Of a DNA stretch of 64,000 bases, positions 50,856 to 58,801 are shown piece after piece. Made by a program: the position numbers and the translations under genes. The DNA is from Nocardioides albus (GTDB lineage Bacteria; Actinomycetota; Actinomycetes; Propionibacteriales; Nocardioidaceae). The notes under the pieces are model-generated. The model was not told the DNA's origin, ran no database searches, and saw only the letters and a program-made list of their open reading frames with translations. The stretch is taken from NCBI RefSeq assembly GCF_014648255.1, contig NZ_BMQT01000001.1, positions 124,001-188,000 on the forward strand. The letters are read 5' to 3'. Positions within the stretch are counted from its first letter, which is position 1, and the number at the start of each line of letters is the position of its first letter.

Positions 50856-51568
50856 TGCCAGACCCGTTTGACCGACTGTGGGTCATAGTCGCCCGACCGC
50901 GCGGCGTCGCCGAGAAGATCAGGCGTGAGTACGTCGCCGAGTGACTGCGCCAGGTCGACGTGCTCCTGCCCGCGGTAGCCCGGATCGAGACCTGCGCTGG
51001 AGACGCGGAAGCCCGGATGCCACTCCACCGCGCAGCCGAGCTCCCGCGCCGCTGCCTCGACCTTCGTCCCCCGGAAACTGGGGTCGAGCACCACTGCCTC
51101 GGCGTCGCGCTCGATCACGACGCCGCCGTGAACGTGTGCCTCGACGCATTCGTCGAGATCGTCGAACCCCGATGCGTCGGCCATCGCCGACAGCTGCGGC
51201 AGCATCTCAGGGCCACCGAAGTCCGTCGGTTCGAGGACCGAGTCGGGGAAACAGAAGGTGCACCGCTCCAACACCTCTGGACGGAGTCGGAGATGAGCCG
51301 ACCCGAACCGGATGGCGCCACCGTAGGGGTCGTCGCGACGGTTCCACGCGCCATAGACCGGCCGATCGGCGGCAGGCGCATGGTCGTAGCAGCTGCCGAA
51401 CAGACGGCTCTCCCACCGCCACCGGTCCCCACCCGGATGCGCGGTCAGCCCACCGTTCGACGTCCCGGTCTCGAACTGCGACCGATACGCCCCGTCCCGC
51501 GCCATCGACTCGATCACCAGCCCACCGGCGTACGGCCAGTCGGGGTGGAACTGAAGCGTGATGCTCAT
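50816..51568 (-). CDS. DUF3626 family protein
   Basis: A 250-residue cytosolic protein with the hallmark segments FHPDWPYAGGLVIESM, YRSQFETGTSNGGLTAHPGG and RWESRLFGSCYD, which I recall as DUF3626. Function is unknown. The conserved Arg/Glu/His pattern could fit an enzyme, but no reaction can be named. It starts 10 bases after the amidotransferase gene, so the two are probably co-expressed. It overlaps the WYL gene by 40 bases at the 3' ends. Confidence 0.72.
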   Translation of the reverse strand: MSITLQFHPDWPYAGGLVIESMARDGAYRSQFETGTSNGGLTAHPGGDRWRWESRLFGSCYDHAPAADRPVYGAWNRRDDPYGGAIRFGSAHLRLRPEVLERCTFCFPDSVLEPTDFGGPEMLPQLSAMADASGFDDLDECVEAHVHGGVVIERDAEAVVLDPSFRGTKVEAAARELGCAVEWHPGFRVSSAGLDPGYRGQEHVDLAQSLGDVLTPDLLGDAARSGDYDPQSVKRVWHYLARFGRSTAAA

Positions 51569-51578
51569 CAGGCGCGGC

Positions 51579-52235
51579 TCAGCTGGCGACAGCCTCGACG
51601 AACGCGCGTACGAGGGGGTGTACCGGGGCGCCGGCGAGGGCGCCGATGTGGGGCTGGAACATGCTGGTGACGTAGAACGGGTGGTCCGGGAACTCCAGGA
51701 CCTCCGCGCCGGCGTCGTCCGCGGTGGCGCCGACGACGACACCGATCTTCTCCAGCGTCGCCACGGCCTCGGCTGTGGGCGCGTAGTTGCAGAAGTGCGT
51801 GCCGACGAACGGCTCCGGCTGCCAGCCCGCGAAGCGGGTGCCGGGGACCGGGGTCACCAGCCGCTCCTCGCCGTAGAGCGAACAGGCCAGCGCGGCGACC
51901 GCGTTGTCCTCGCCCGCGCCGTCGGACTCGGCATGGGTCGCCGTGGAGCCGAGCACGTTGCGCGTCCACTCCAGCACCGCGTACTGCATCCCACCGCACA
52001 CCCCGAGGAACGGGATCCCCCGCTCCCGCACGACCGTGAGCGCAGCGAGAACCGCGGCGTCATCGGCATAGGGCGAACCGGGCACGAGCCAGACCCCCTG
52101 GTAGGTCGAGATCTCGAACCCGGAGTCGGTCGGCACCCACTCCGTCTCGACCCCGAGCTCAGCCAGCTGCGGCCGAAGCGCGTTGAGCTCCTGATGGCTA
52201 CGGTGCCCCCGGTCGTCGCCGAGCAGTGCGATCAT
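51579..52235 (-). CDS. CTP-synthase-like glutamine amidotransferase domain protein
   Basis: A 218-residue class I amidotransferase fold. The nucleophile elbow FLGVCGGMQYAV is present, and a His-Pro-like end (SMFQPHIGA) would complete the triad. It resembles the GATase half of CTP synthase without the synthetase half. Role unknown; perhaps a peptidase or an amidotransferase for another partner. Upstream of and probably coupled to the DUF3626 gene. Confidence 0.8.
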   Translation of the reverse strand: MIALLGDDRGHRSHQELNALRPQLAELGVETEWVPTDSGFEISTYQGVWLVPGSPYADDAAVLAALTVVRERGIPFLGVCGGMQYAVLEWTRNVLGSTATHAESDGAGEDNAVAALACSLYGEERLVTPVPGTRFAGWQPEPFVGTHFCNYAPTAEAVATLEKIGVVVGATADDAGAEVLEFPDHPFYVTSMFQPHIGALAGAPVHPLVRAFVEAVAS

Positions 52236-52288
52236 GCGCCGAATCCTCGCAGCCCCGCACAGCCTGATCCAACGATTTCCGCCCTGGT

Positions 52289-52313
52289 GGACTAAGTCGG
52301 ACTAACCTAGACT
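52289..52313 (+). promoter_or_regulatory. Toxin-antitoxin promoter with repeated GGACTAA operator
   Basis: Direct repeats GGACTAA at 52289-52295 and 52299-52305, followed by TAGACT (52308-52313), six bases before the antitoxin ATG. This suggests a leaderless, autoregulated promoter. Confidence 0.5.
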
Positions 52314-52319
52314 GGTCTC

Positions 52320-52580
52320 ATGACGACGCAGGTCAACATTCACGAGGCGAAGACGCATCTGTCTCGCTTGGTCGATCAGGCCGAGCACGGCGAGACGGTG
52401 ATCATCGCGCGCGCAGGAAAGCCCGTCGTCCAGATCACGGCCCTTCCGCACTCTAAGGTCCGGCTCGGTGGCCTCCGTGGCATGTTCTCGCTGCCGAGCG
52501 ACGACGAGTGGGAAGCTATGGACGAGGAGATCAGGGGCATGTTCGATCCGGAGCTCGAGATCCAGACGAACCGCGACTGA
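52320..52580 (+). CDS. Phd/YefM-type antitoxin
   Basis: An 86-residue antitoxin: the N-terminal Phd/YefM DNA-binding fold (VNIHEAKTHLSRLVDQAEHGE, VIIARAGKPVVQI) and a C-terminal tail (FDPELEIQTNRD) that would wrap the toxin. Its stop overlaps the toxin start by one base. It neutralises the PIN toxin and likely represses its own promoter. Confidence 0.9.
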   Translation: MTTQVNIHEAKTHLSRLVDQAEHGETVIIARAGKPVVQITALPHSKVRLGGLRGMFSLPSDDEWEAMDEEIRGMFDPELEIQTNRD

Positions 52581-52957
52581 TGTTGCTCGATACCAACGTC
52601 CTGATTCGGATGACAGCGTTCCCGGACACGTTGGGGCCTGTGGCGTGGGACCTCATCGAAGGCGGTCCGGTCTATGCGTCATCTATCTCCCACTTCGAGA
52701 TCACGATGAAGAGGATGCTCGGCAAGCTGGATGCACCGGACGATCTCGTCCGGCTCTTCGGCGATCAGGGCATCACCCCGCTTCCGTTCACGGAACGGCA
52801 CGCGGCACGCGTGACCAAGTTCGAGGCGTTGAGCAAGCACGACCCATTCGACCGGATCCTGGTCGCTCAGGCCGCGGCGGAGGGACTCGAATTCATGACG
52901 TCCGACCGCATCCTGCTAGGGCTCGGCTACGACTGGATCGTGGACGCACGCAAGTAG
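52580..52957 (+). CDS. vapC: PIN-domain ribonuclease toxin (VapC)
   Basis: A 125-residue PIN-domain endoribonuclease. Acidic metal-binding residues are visible in MLLDTNVLIR (Asp4), SHFEITMK, HDPFDRILVAQA and MTSDRIL. Length and order after a Phd-type antitoxin are typical of VapBC type II systems. A perfect 17-bp hairpin follows. Confidence 0.9.
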   Translation: MLLDTNVLIRMTAFPDTLGPVAWDLIEGGPVYASSISHFEITMKRMLGKLDAPDDLVRLFGDQGITPLPFTERHAARVTKFEALSKHDPFDRILVAQAAAEGLEFMTSDRILLGLGYDWIVDARK

Positions 52958-52958
52958 G

Positions 52959-52995
52959 TCGAAGTCCGCAGCCACTGGGTGGCTGCGGACTTCGA
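52959..52995. terminator. Perfect 17-bp bidirectional hairpin
   Basis: Arms 52959-52975 and 52979-52995 (TCGAAGTCCGCAGCCAC and complement), 3-base loop, between convergent vapC and metG; no T-run. Confidence 0.8.
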
Positions 52996-53001
52996 TCCAG
53001 C

Positions 53002-54810
53002 TCACTCCTGCGGCTTGATGCCCAGGCGGTCGAGCTCCTCGTCGATGATCGCGGTGTCCAGCTTCTGGAAGACCGGGGTGGGCTTGGCGACCGGCGTGCC
53101 GACGACGATCGGGTGGCGCTGCCACGCGGGAGCGCCGGCGTAGTCGCCGGTGATGATCGGGTAGGCCTTGCCGGTGTCGAGGTCCTCGGCCTCCTCGATG
53201 CGTGGCATCGGGGCGACGGCCCCCTTCCCGCCGAGCGCCTTGTCGATCTCGTTGGCGGAGAACGGCAGGAACGGGGACAGGATCAGGTTGAGGTCCGCGA
53301 CGCACTGCGCCATCACGTGCAGCACGGTGCCGAGGCGCTCGCGGTCCTCAGGGGCCTTGGCCAGCTTCCACGGCTCCAGGTCGGTGACGTACTTGTTGAC
53401 CTCGCCGACCGCGCGCATCGCCTCGCCGATCGCCTGCTTCTGCCGGTGACGACCGATCAGGTCGCCCACGGTGCCGAACGCGGCGCCGACGGTGTCCAGG
53501 ATCGCCTGGTCCGCCTCGGTCAGCGTGCCGGCGGCGGGCAGCTCGCCGAAGTTCTTCGCGATCAGGGTGGCGGTGCGGTTGACCAGGTTGCCCCAGCCGG
53601 CGACGAGCTCGTCGTTCGTACGCCGCACGAACTCCGCCCAGGTGAAGTCGGAGTCGTTCGACTCGGGGCCGGCGGCGGCCACGAAGTAGCGGAACGCGTC
53701 GGGCTGGTAGCGCGAGAGGAGGTCGCGTACGTAGATCACGATCTTCTTCGAGGAGGAGAACTTCTTGCCCTCCATCGTCAGGTATTCGCTGGAGACGACC
53801 TCGGTCGGCAGGTTCAGCGCGCCGTACGAGCCGGTCTCGCCGCCCTTCGATCCCTGACCGTTGTAGGCGATCAGCTCGGCCGGCCAGATCTGGGCGTGGA
53901 AGACGATGTTGTCCTTGCCCATGAAGTAGTAGGAGAGCGAATCGGGCGAGTTCCACCACTGTCGCCACGCCTCCGGATCACCGGAGCGACGGGCCCACTC
54001 GATCGAGGCGGACAGGTAGCCGATGACCGCGTCGAACCAGACGTACATCCGCTTGGTCGGGTTGTCGCGCCAGCCGTCCAGAGGCACCTTGATGCCCCAG
54101 TCGATGTCGCGGGTCATCGCCCGCGGGCGGATCTCCTTGAGGATGTTCTGGCTGAACCGGATGACGTTGGGACGCCACAGACCGGTCTGCTCCCGCTCGT
54201 CGAGGAACTCGTGCAGCGCGTCGGCCAGCGCCGGCAGATCGAGGAAGAAGTGCTGGGTCTCGACGAACTCCGGGGTCTCCCCGTTGATCTTCGAGACCGG
54301 GTTGATCAGCTGGTCCGGGTCGAGCTGGTTGCCACAGTTGTCGCACTGGTCGCCACGGGCACCGTCGGCTCCGCAGATCGGGCAGGTGCCCTCGATGTAA
54401 CGGTCGGGCAGGGTCCGCCCGGTCGACGGCGAGATCGCGCCCTTCGAGGTCTGCTCGATGAAGTAGCCGTTGTTGTAGACCCCGAGGAACAGCTCCTGCA
54501 CCACGGAGTGGTGGTTGGCCGCCGTGGTGCGGGTGTAGAGGTCGTACGTCAGGCCGAGCGAGACCAGGTCCTCGACGATGATCCGGTGGTTCTTGTCGAC
54601 GAGCTCCTGGGGCGTCACCCCGGCCTCGTCGGCGGCGATCAGGATCGGGGTGCCGTGCTCGTCGGAGCCGGAGACCATGAGCACGTCGTGGCCCGCCATC
54701 CGCATGTACCGACTGAAGACGTCGGAGGGCACGCCGAAACCGGCGACATGGCCGATGTGGCGCGGGCCGTTGGCATACGGCCAGGCGACTGCGGACAGAA
54801 CTTTGCTCAT
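53002..54810 (-). CDS. metG: Methionyl-tRNA synthetase
   Basis: A 602-residue class I synthetase charging tRNA-Met. The HIGH motif reads [11 protein letters not shown], the KMSKS loop is KKFSSSKK (about residue 350) and a zinc knuckle CPICG...CDNCG lies near residues 142-160. The C-terminal anticodon-binding domain is present, without the dimerisation extension of E. coli. Single gene with the amidase downstream of it in opposite sense of function but same strand. Confidence 0.96.
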   Translation of the reverse strand: MSKVLSAVAWPYANGPRHIGHVAGFGVPSDVFSRYMRMAGHDVLMVSGSDEHGTPILIAADEAGVTPQELVDKNHRIIVEDLVSLGLTYDLYTRTTAANHHSVVQELFLGVYNNGYFIEQTSKGAISPSTGRTLPDRYIEGTCPICGADGARGDQCDNCGNQLDPDQLINPVSKINGETPEFVETQHFFLDLPALADALHEFLDEREQTGLWRPNVIRFSQNILKEIRPRAMTRDIDWGIKVPLDGWRDNPTKRMYVWFDAVIGYLSASIEWARRSGDPEAWRQWWNSPDSLSYYFMGKDNIVFHAQIWPAELIAYNGQGSKGGETGSYGALNLPTEVVSSEYLTMEGKKFSSSKKIVIYVRDLLSRYQPDAFRYFVAAAGPESNDSDFTWAEFVRRTNDELVAGWGNLVNRTATLIAKNFGELPAAGTLTEADQAILDTVGAAFGTVGDLIGRHRQKQAIGEAMRAVGEVNKYVTDLEPWKLAKAPEDRERLGTVLHVMAQCVADLNLILSPFLPFSANEIDKALGGKGAVAPMPRIEEAEDLDTGKAYPIITGDYAGAPAWQRHPIVVGTPVAKPTPVFQKLDTAIIDEELDRLGIKPQE

Positions 54811-54858
54811 GGCTCCATCCTAGGGAGCCTGCGTCACCGGGGCTCTATCGACACCGGG

Positions 54859-56100
54859 TCACGGGTTGAACATCTGGTCCCGCTGGTGGGCGTACTTCCT
54901 GATCCACGGCAGCCACTTGGCGAGCTGGGCACCAGGGCAGGAGGTCTCGTTGGTGTGGAAGTGGCCGTCGATGACCCAGACCCGGACCCGGCGCCCGGCC
55001 GGGAACCGGTCGCTGCCCTTCGAGACCGTCACCAGCTTGCCGCGCGCGTCGCGGCCGGCCATGTCGAGCTTCCAGGCCGCCATCCGCTCGGTCTTGATGA
55101 GGGCGTCGTTCGAGGGACGCGTGTTCTCGAAGTTCCCGATCAGGGCGATGCCCATCGACTGGTGGTTGAAGCCGCGCGTGTGGGCGCCCTTGACCAACCG
55201 GTCGATGCCGCCGGAGCGGCCCTCCCAGGCGCGACCGTACTTATCGATGAGGAAGTTGTAGGCGATGTCGAACCACCCCAGTGACCTGGTGTGATAGCTG
55301 TAGATGCCGCGGATGATCCCCGGCACGTCGCCCTTGGCGTAGCTGTTGCTCGTCGCGGTGTGGTGGATGTGGACCTGCTTCAGCGCGGTGTTGTATTCCG
55401 GGCGGCCGTTGCGCCAGGAGTTGTTGGCGCCCCACTGCGTCCGGGTGAAGATCGTCGGCTTCGGCGCCCACCGCGGACGCGACCGCGCCACCCGGCCGGT
55501 GGCTCCGCTCTCGTTCTCGGCGCTTCCGCTCTGCCCATTCTTGGCCCGGTCGTCGGCCTCCTTCTTCGGAGCCTTGACGTCCTCCTGCGGTCCGGTGTTG
55601 ATCAGGGTCAGCCTCAGGTCCTTGGGCTGCGCACCCTCGACCCGCACCTGTACGCCGCTGGCCCGACCGGTCCACACCGGCTGCGTGCCCCGCCGCTCGA
55701 CCTTGCCGCGAGCCGCGACAGCGCCCTCGGCGCCGTCGGGCAGATCCTCCTGCAGCGGCAGCACCTGCCACTCACGCAACTGGTCCGACTTGCTCACCCG
55801 CACCTCGACCTGGGGCGTCTCGGCGCCCGTCCAGGAGACCCCGACCATCGAGAACGTCGTCGTACGCAGCTTCTCGGTCGAGGCCGCACCACCCGACCGC
55901 TCGGTCAGCCTCGGCGGAAGCTTCACGTCACGAGTCGCGATGCCGTCCTCGAGACGGGGCAGCTTGATCAGCTGGCCGTCCTCGGCGGCTGCCGGTTCGA
56001 TCCCTGGGACGATTCCGGTGCCGATGGCAGGCACCAGCATCGACGCGCCGATGACGGCAGCGGTCAGGGTCACGGTGAAGACGCGGGGGAAGCTGGCCAT
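54859..56100 (-). CDS. Secreted N-acetylmuramoyl-L-alanine amidase (PGRP type)
   Basis: A 413-residue exported protein. Signal peptide at residues 1-37 or so, then a basic, low-complexity linker (VKAPKKEADDRAKNGQ), then an amidase-2/PGRP domain: QVHIHHTATSNSYA (zinc His), WEGRSGGI, GIALIGNF and the terminal DGHFHTNETSCPG with the second His and Cys ligands. It cleaves cell-wall peptides. It lies upstream of metG on the same strand, 48 bases apart. Confidence 0.92.
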   Translation of the reverse strand: MASFPRVFTVTLTAAVIGASMLVPAIGTGIVPGIEPAAAEDGQLIKLPRLEDGIATRDVKLPPRLTERSGGAASTEKLRTTTFSMVGVSWTGAETPQVEVRVSKSDQLREWQVLPLQEDLPDGAEGAVAARGKVERRGTQPVWTGRASGVQVRVEGAQPKDLRLTLINTGPQEDVKAPKKEADDRAKNGQSGSAENESGATGRVARSRPRWAPKPTIFTRTQWGANNSWRNGRPEYNTALKQVHIHHTATSNSYAKGDVPGIIRGIYSYHTRSLGWFDIAYNFLIDKYGRAWEGRSGGIDRLVKGAHTRGFNHQSMGIALIGNFENTRPSNDALIKTERMAAWKLDMAGRDARGKLVTVSKGSDRFPAGRRVRVWVIDGHFHTNETSCPGAQLAKWLPWIRKYAHQRDQMFNP

Positions 56101-56177
56101 ACCCCTGATTTTGGTCAGTCAAGGCCCCGACATGCCGCAAACGCATGTGTTCGGAGTGTCGCTTGAGGCCTCTGTGA

Positions 56178-56735
56178 CTAGCGAGACGAGGCTGGCGCGA
56201 ACGGCACCGGCCGTCCGGCGTACGCCGCGAGGTGCTCAAAAGCCCCCGACCCCTCCGGCGCCGAGAGGGCGTTGGCGAAGGCCCGCCCCTTGCGCTCCGG
56301 GCCGAGGATCCGGTCCATCGCGACGACCGCCCGCTGAGCGACCGCCTCGTCCAGGCCGTCGGTCGGGCGGCCGAGCGCCACGCACAGGTCCCAGGTGTGG
56401 ATCGCGATCTCGGCCGACTGCCAGTCGGGGTCGACCATCATCATGTCGTCGGCACCGACCTCGCGCCACAGGTTGATCAGCGCGTTGCCCCTGGTGCGGA
56501 GCTCCTCGCCCAGGTTGACCGCGTAGTCCTCGTGACCGTTCCATCCCGGCGGCGTGCCCTGGAGCATCGTCACGAAGACCCGGGGCTGGGCGATCATGTG
56601 GTTGGCCAGCTTGCGCAGATCCCACTCGGGGCACGGCGTCGGCCGGGTGAGGTCGTCCGCCGTGACGGTGTCGAGAAGCTCTGCTGCCTGCGTCAAGGCC
56701 CGCTGCAGCGCGAGCACTCCCATCTGGTCAACCAC
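56178..56735 (-). CDS. TIGR03086 family protein, DinB-like metal-binding
   Basis: A 185-residue four-helix (DinB/mycothiol-maleylpyruvate isomerase-like) protein: TRPTPCPEWDLRKLANHMI and IAIHTWDLCVALG carry the His ligands expected for a metal site. Function is unknown; relatives are thought to use mycothiol. A paralogue is next to it. Confidence 0.85.
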   Translation of the reverse strand: MVDQMGVLALQRALTQAAELLDTVTADDLTRPTPCPEWDLRKLANHMIAQPRVFVTMLQGTPPGWNGHEDYAVNLGEELRTRGNALINLWREVGADDMMMVDPDWQSAEIAIHTWDLCVALGRPTDGLDEAVAQRAVVAMDRILGPERKGRAFANALSAPEGSGAFEHLAAYAGRPVPFAPASSR

Positions 56736-56747
56736 GCGACCATCGTC

Positions 56748-57299
56748 TCAGGCGAGCCTGCGTCCCGCGAAAGCAGCCAGCCGCTCGTAGGGCCCGGCGC
56801 CTTCGGGCGCCTCCACCTCGGCGTCGAACGCGCCACCGCGCATCTCGGGCTTCAGGCTCGCCTTCATGAAGCCCAAGCCGACCTCGGCCACCTCGGGATC
56901 GAGCTCGGTGGCGGGGACGTCGAGCGCCTGCGCGAGGTCCCAGGAGTGGGTGGCGTACTCGGCGACGAGCAGGCCGACCGGCACGGTCGCGCCGCCCTCC
57001 CCGCCGCCGGTGCCGGGACCCTGTCCCCACGCGCGCAAGACCTCGTCGGCACTGGCCCTGAACGCCTGCCCCCACGCCTCCCTGACGTGCGGCGTCGGCG
57101 CGCCCCAGTCGGGCTCTCCGCCGCGGATCATGGTGACGAAGTTGGTCCCGTCGGCGATCACGTGGTCGGCCAGCGCACCGACATCCCACTGCTCGCACGG
57201 CGTCGCCCGCGAGACCGTCCCGGCGTTCACCCGGCCGAACAGGCCGCCGGTCTGGTCCAGAGCCCGCGCGAGAACTGCTGCCTCGTCTGTAGTAGCCAT
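56748..57299 (-). CDS. TIGR03086 family protein, second copy
   Basis: A 183-residue paralogue of the downstream gene, with matching SRATPCEQWDVGALADHVI and EYATHSWDLAQALD. They lie 12 bases apart, which suggests tandem duplication followed by divergence. Function unknown; a mycothiol-dependent transferase or isomerase is possible. A start 38 codons upstream exists but lacks homology. Confidence 0.85.
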   Translation of the reverse strand: MATTDEAAVLARALDQTGGLFGRVNAGTVSRATPCEQWDVGALADHVIADGTNFVTMIRGGEPDWGAPTPHVREAWGQAFRASADEVLRAWGQGPGTGGGEGGATVPVGLLVAEYATHSWDLAQALDVPATELDPEVAEVGLGFMKASLKPEMRGGAFDAEVEAPEGAGPYERLAAFAGRRLA

Positions 57300-57348
57300 G
57301 CCACCAACGTACGTCTTCGGGTCTGACCCGTCACCGCCAGATACTCGC

Positions 57349-58083
57349 CTACCCCATGTTCTCGAAGTCGATCTGCTGGCGCGGTTTCGGCGCGACGATC
57401 TCCGTGGGCTCATCGAAGGCGCTGAAGGTCACGTCGGCCGCCTCCTCGCCGGTGTTGGACACCTTGACCACGTAGTGGGGCTCCTCGGCCTGGACGTAGA
57501 TCGTGCCCTGCTCGCTGCTGCGGTCCTCGAGCTTGATCACGGGCTGCCCGTCGACCTGGTCCTTCGACTTCTTGATCGTCAGACCCTCGATGGTGCTGGG
57601 GACCAGGAGCTCGAGGAACTCGCCGGAGAGCTCGTCCCAGTCGCACAGTGCGGTGAGGTCACCGATGTCGTCACCACCGGCGACCCACTTCTTCCCCACC
57701 ATCGCGAGCACCGCGTCGGCGTCGCCACCGGCGTTGGCCTCCCAGAACGCCCGGTCGGCCTTGAACCAGGCCTTGCCGTCGACGACGAGCAGCGTCATCT
57801 CCCCGTCGGGAGTGCCGATGGTGCCGGTGCAGTCGCCCGCCGTCGAGACGGTCATGTCGATCTTCATCTCCTCGCCACCGTCGATCCCGGTCCCCGAGAG
57901 GTGGACGGACTTCAGCGAGCTCATCGACGCCTTCGCGTCGGCGAGGATCTTCTTAGGGGACTCGTCGGCGTACGACTTGTCCTTGCCCGAGGATGCAGTG
58001 CCTCCGCAGGCGGTCAAGCCGCCCAGCAGAGCAGCCAGCGACAGGGTAAGTCCCAGCCGGCGGCGCAATCCGTTCAGAGTCAT
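57349..58083 (-). CDS. LppX/LprAFG-like lipoprotein
   Basis: A 244-residue lipoprotein with lipobox LTAC (Cys26) and the mature DESPKKILADAKASMSSLKSVHLSGTG start seen in LppX/LprG relatives, which bind glycolipids or carry them across the periplasm. The ATG at 58083 was chosen over one six codons upstream because it gives the better signal peptide. Monocistronic by appearance. Confidence 0.8.
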   Translation of the reverse strand: MTLNGLRRRLGLTLSLAALLGGLTACGGTASSGKDKSYADESPKKILADAKASMSSLKSVHLSGTGIDGGEEMKIDMTVSTAGDCTGTIGTPDGEMTLLVVDGKAWFKADRAFWEANAGGDADAVLAMVGKKWVAGGDDIGDLTALCDWDELSGEFLELLVPSTIEGLTIKKSKDQVDGQPVIKLEDRSSEQGTIYVQAEEPHYVVKVSNTGEEAADVTFSAFDEPTEIVAPKPRQQIDFENMG

Positions 58084-58130
58084 GTGCGATGGTCCCACCA
58101 CCCGGAACCACCCGCGACCTCATATCCGGC

Positions 58131-58763
58131 TCAGCTGAAGTCGAGGTCGTGGACCCGGGCGCGCTTGAGTTCGTAGACGTAGGGGTAGGCGGTGATCAGC
58201 TGGAACCCGTCCCAGAGCTTGCCGGCCTCCTCGCCCTTGGGCGCCTTGGAGATGACCGGGCCGAAGAAGGCCGACCCGTTCATCGCGATCGTCGGGGTGC
58301 CGACGTCGTTGCCGACCTGGTCCATCCCCTCGTGGTGGGACTTCGCGATCGCCTCGTCGAAGGACTCGTCGTCCATCGCGTCAGCCAGCTCGACGGGCAG
58401 CCCGACCGACGTCAGCGCCTCCTCGATCAGCGCCCGGTCGAAGTCCCGCCCCTCGACGTGGCGGCGGGTGCCGAGCGCGGTGTAGATCTCGGCCAGCTTC
58501 TCCTGCCCGTACTCGTTCTGCACCGCCATGCAGACCCGCACCGGCCCCCACGCGGTCTTCAGCATCTCGCGGTAGTCGTCCGGGATGTCCTTGTCCTGGT
58601 TGAGGTACGCCAGGCTCATGATGTGCCACGTCACCTCGACGTCACGCACCTTCTCGACCTCGAGGATCCAGCGCGAGGTGATCCAGGCGAACGGACAGGC
58701 AGGGTCGAACCAGAAGTCGGCGGAGGTCTTCTCGGACGGCGTGACGGGAGTGGTCTGTGTCAT
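58131..58763 (-). CDS. Rv2466c-family DsbA-like protein, CxxA active site
   Basis: A 210-residue thioredoxin-fold protein of the Rv2466c family (mycothiol-dependent nitroreductase/disulfide reductase). It matches the family closely: FWFDPACPFAWITSRW, EVTWHIMSLAYLN, GTPTIAMNGSAFFGPV. In Rv2466c the active site is CxxC; here it is Cys23-Pro-Phe-Ala26, so the second cysteine is missing and a monothiol mechanism with mycothiol is expected. Start ATG 58763 preferred over a TTG four codons earlier. Confidence 0.9.
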   Translation of the reverse strand: MTQTTPVTPSEKTSADFWFDPACPFAWITSRWILEVEKVRDVEVTWHIMSLAYLNQDKDIPDDYREMLKTAWGPVRVCMAVQNEYGQEKLAEIYTALGTRRHVEGRDFDRALIEEALTSVGLPVELADAMDDESFDEAIAKSHHEGMDQVGNDVGTPTIAMNGSAFFGPVISKAPKGEEAGKLWDGFQLITAYPYVYELKRARVHDLDFS

Positions 58764-58801
58764 ATCGACACTCAACCACTCCCGCCCCGGATCTGTTCCG
58801 T

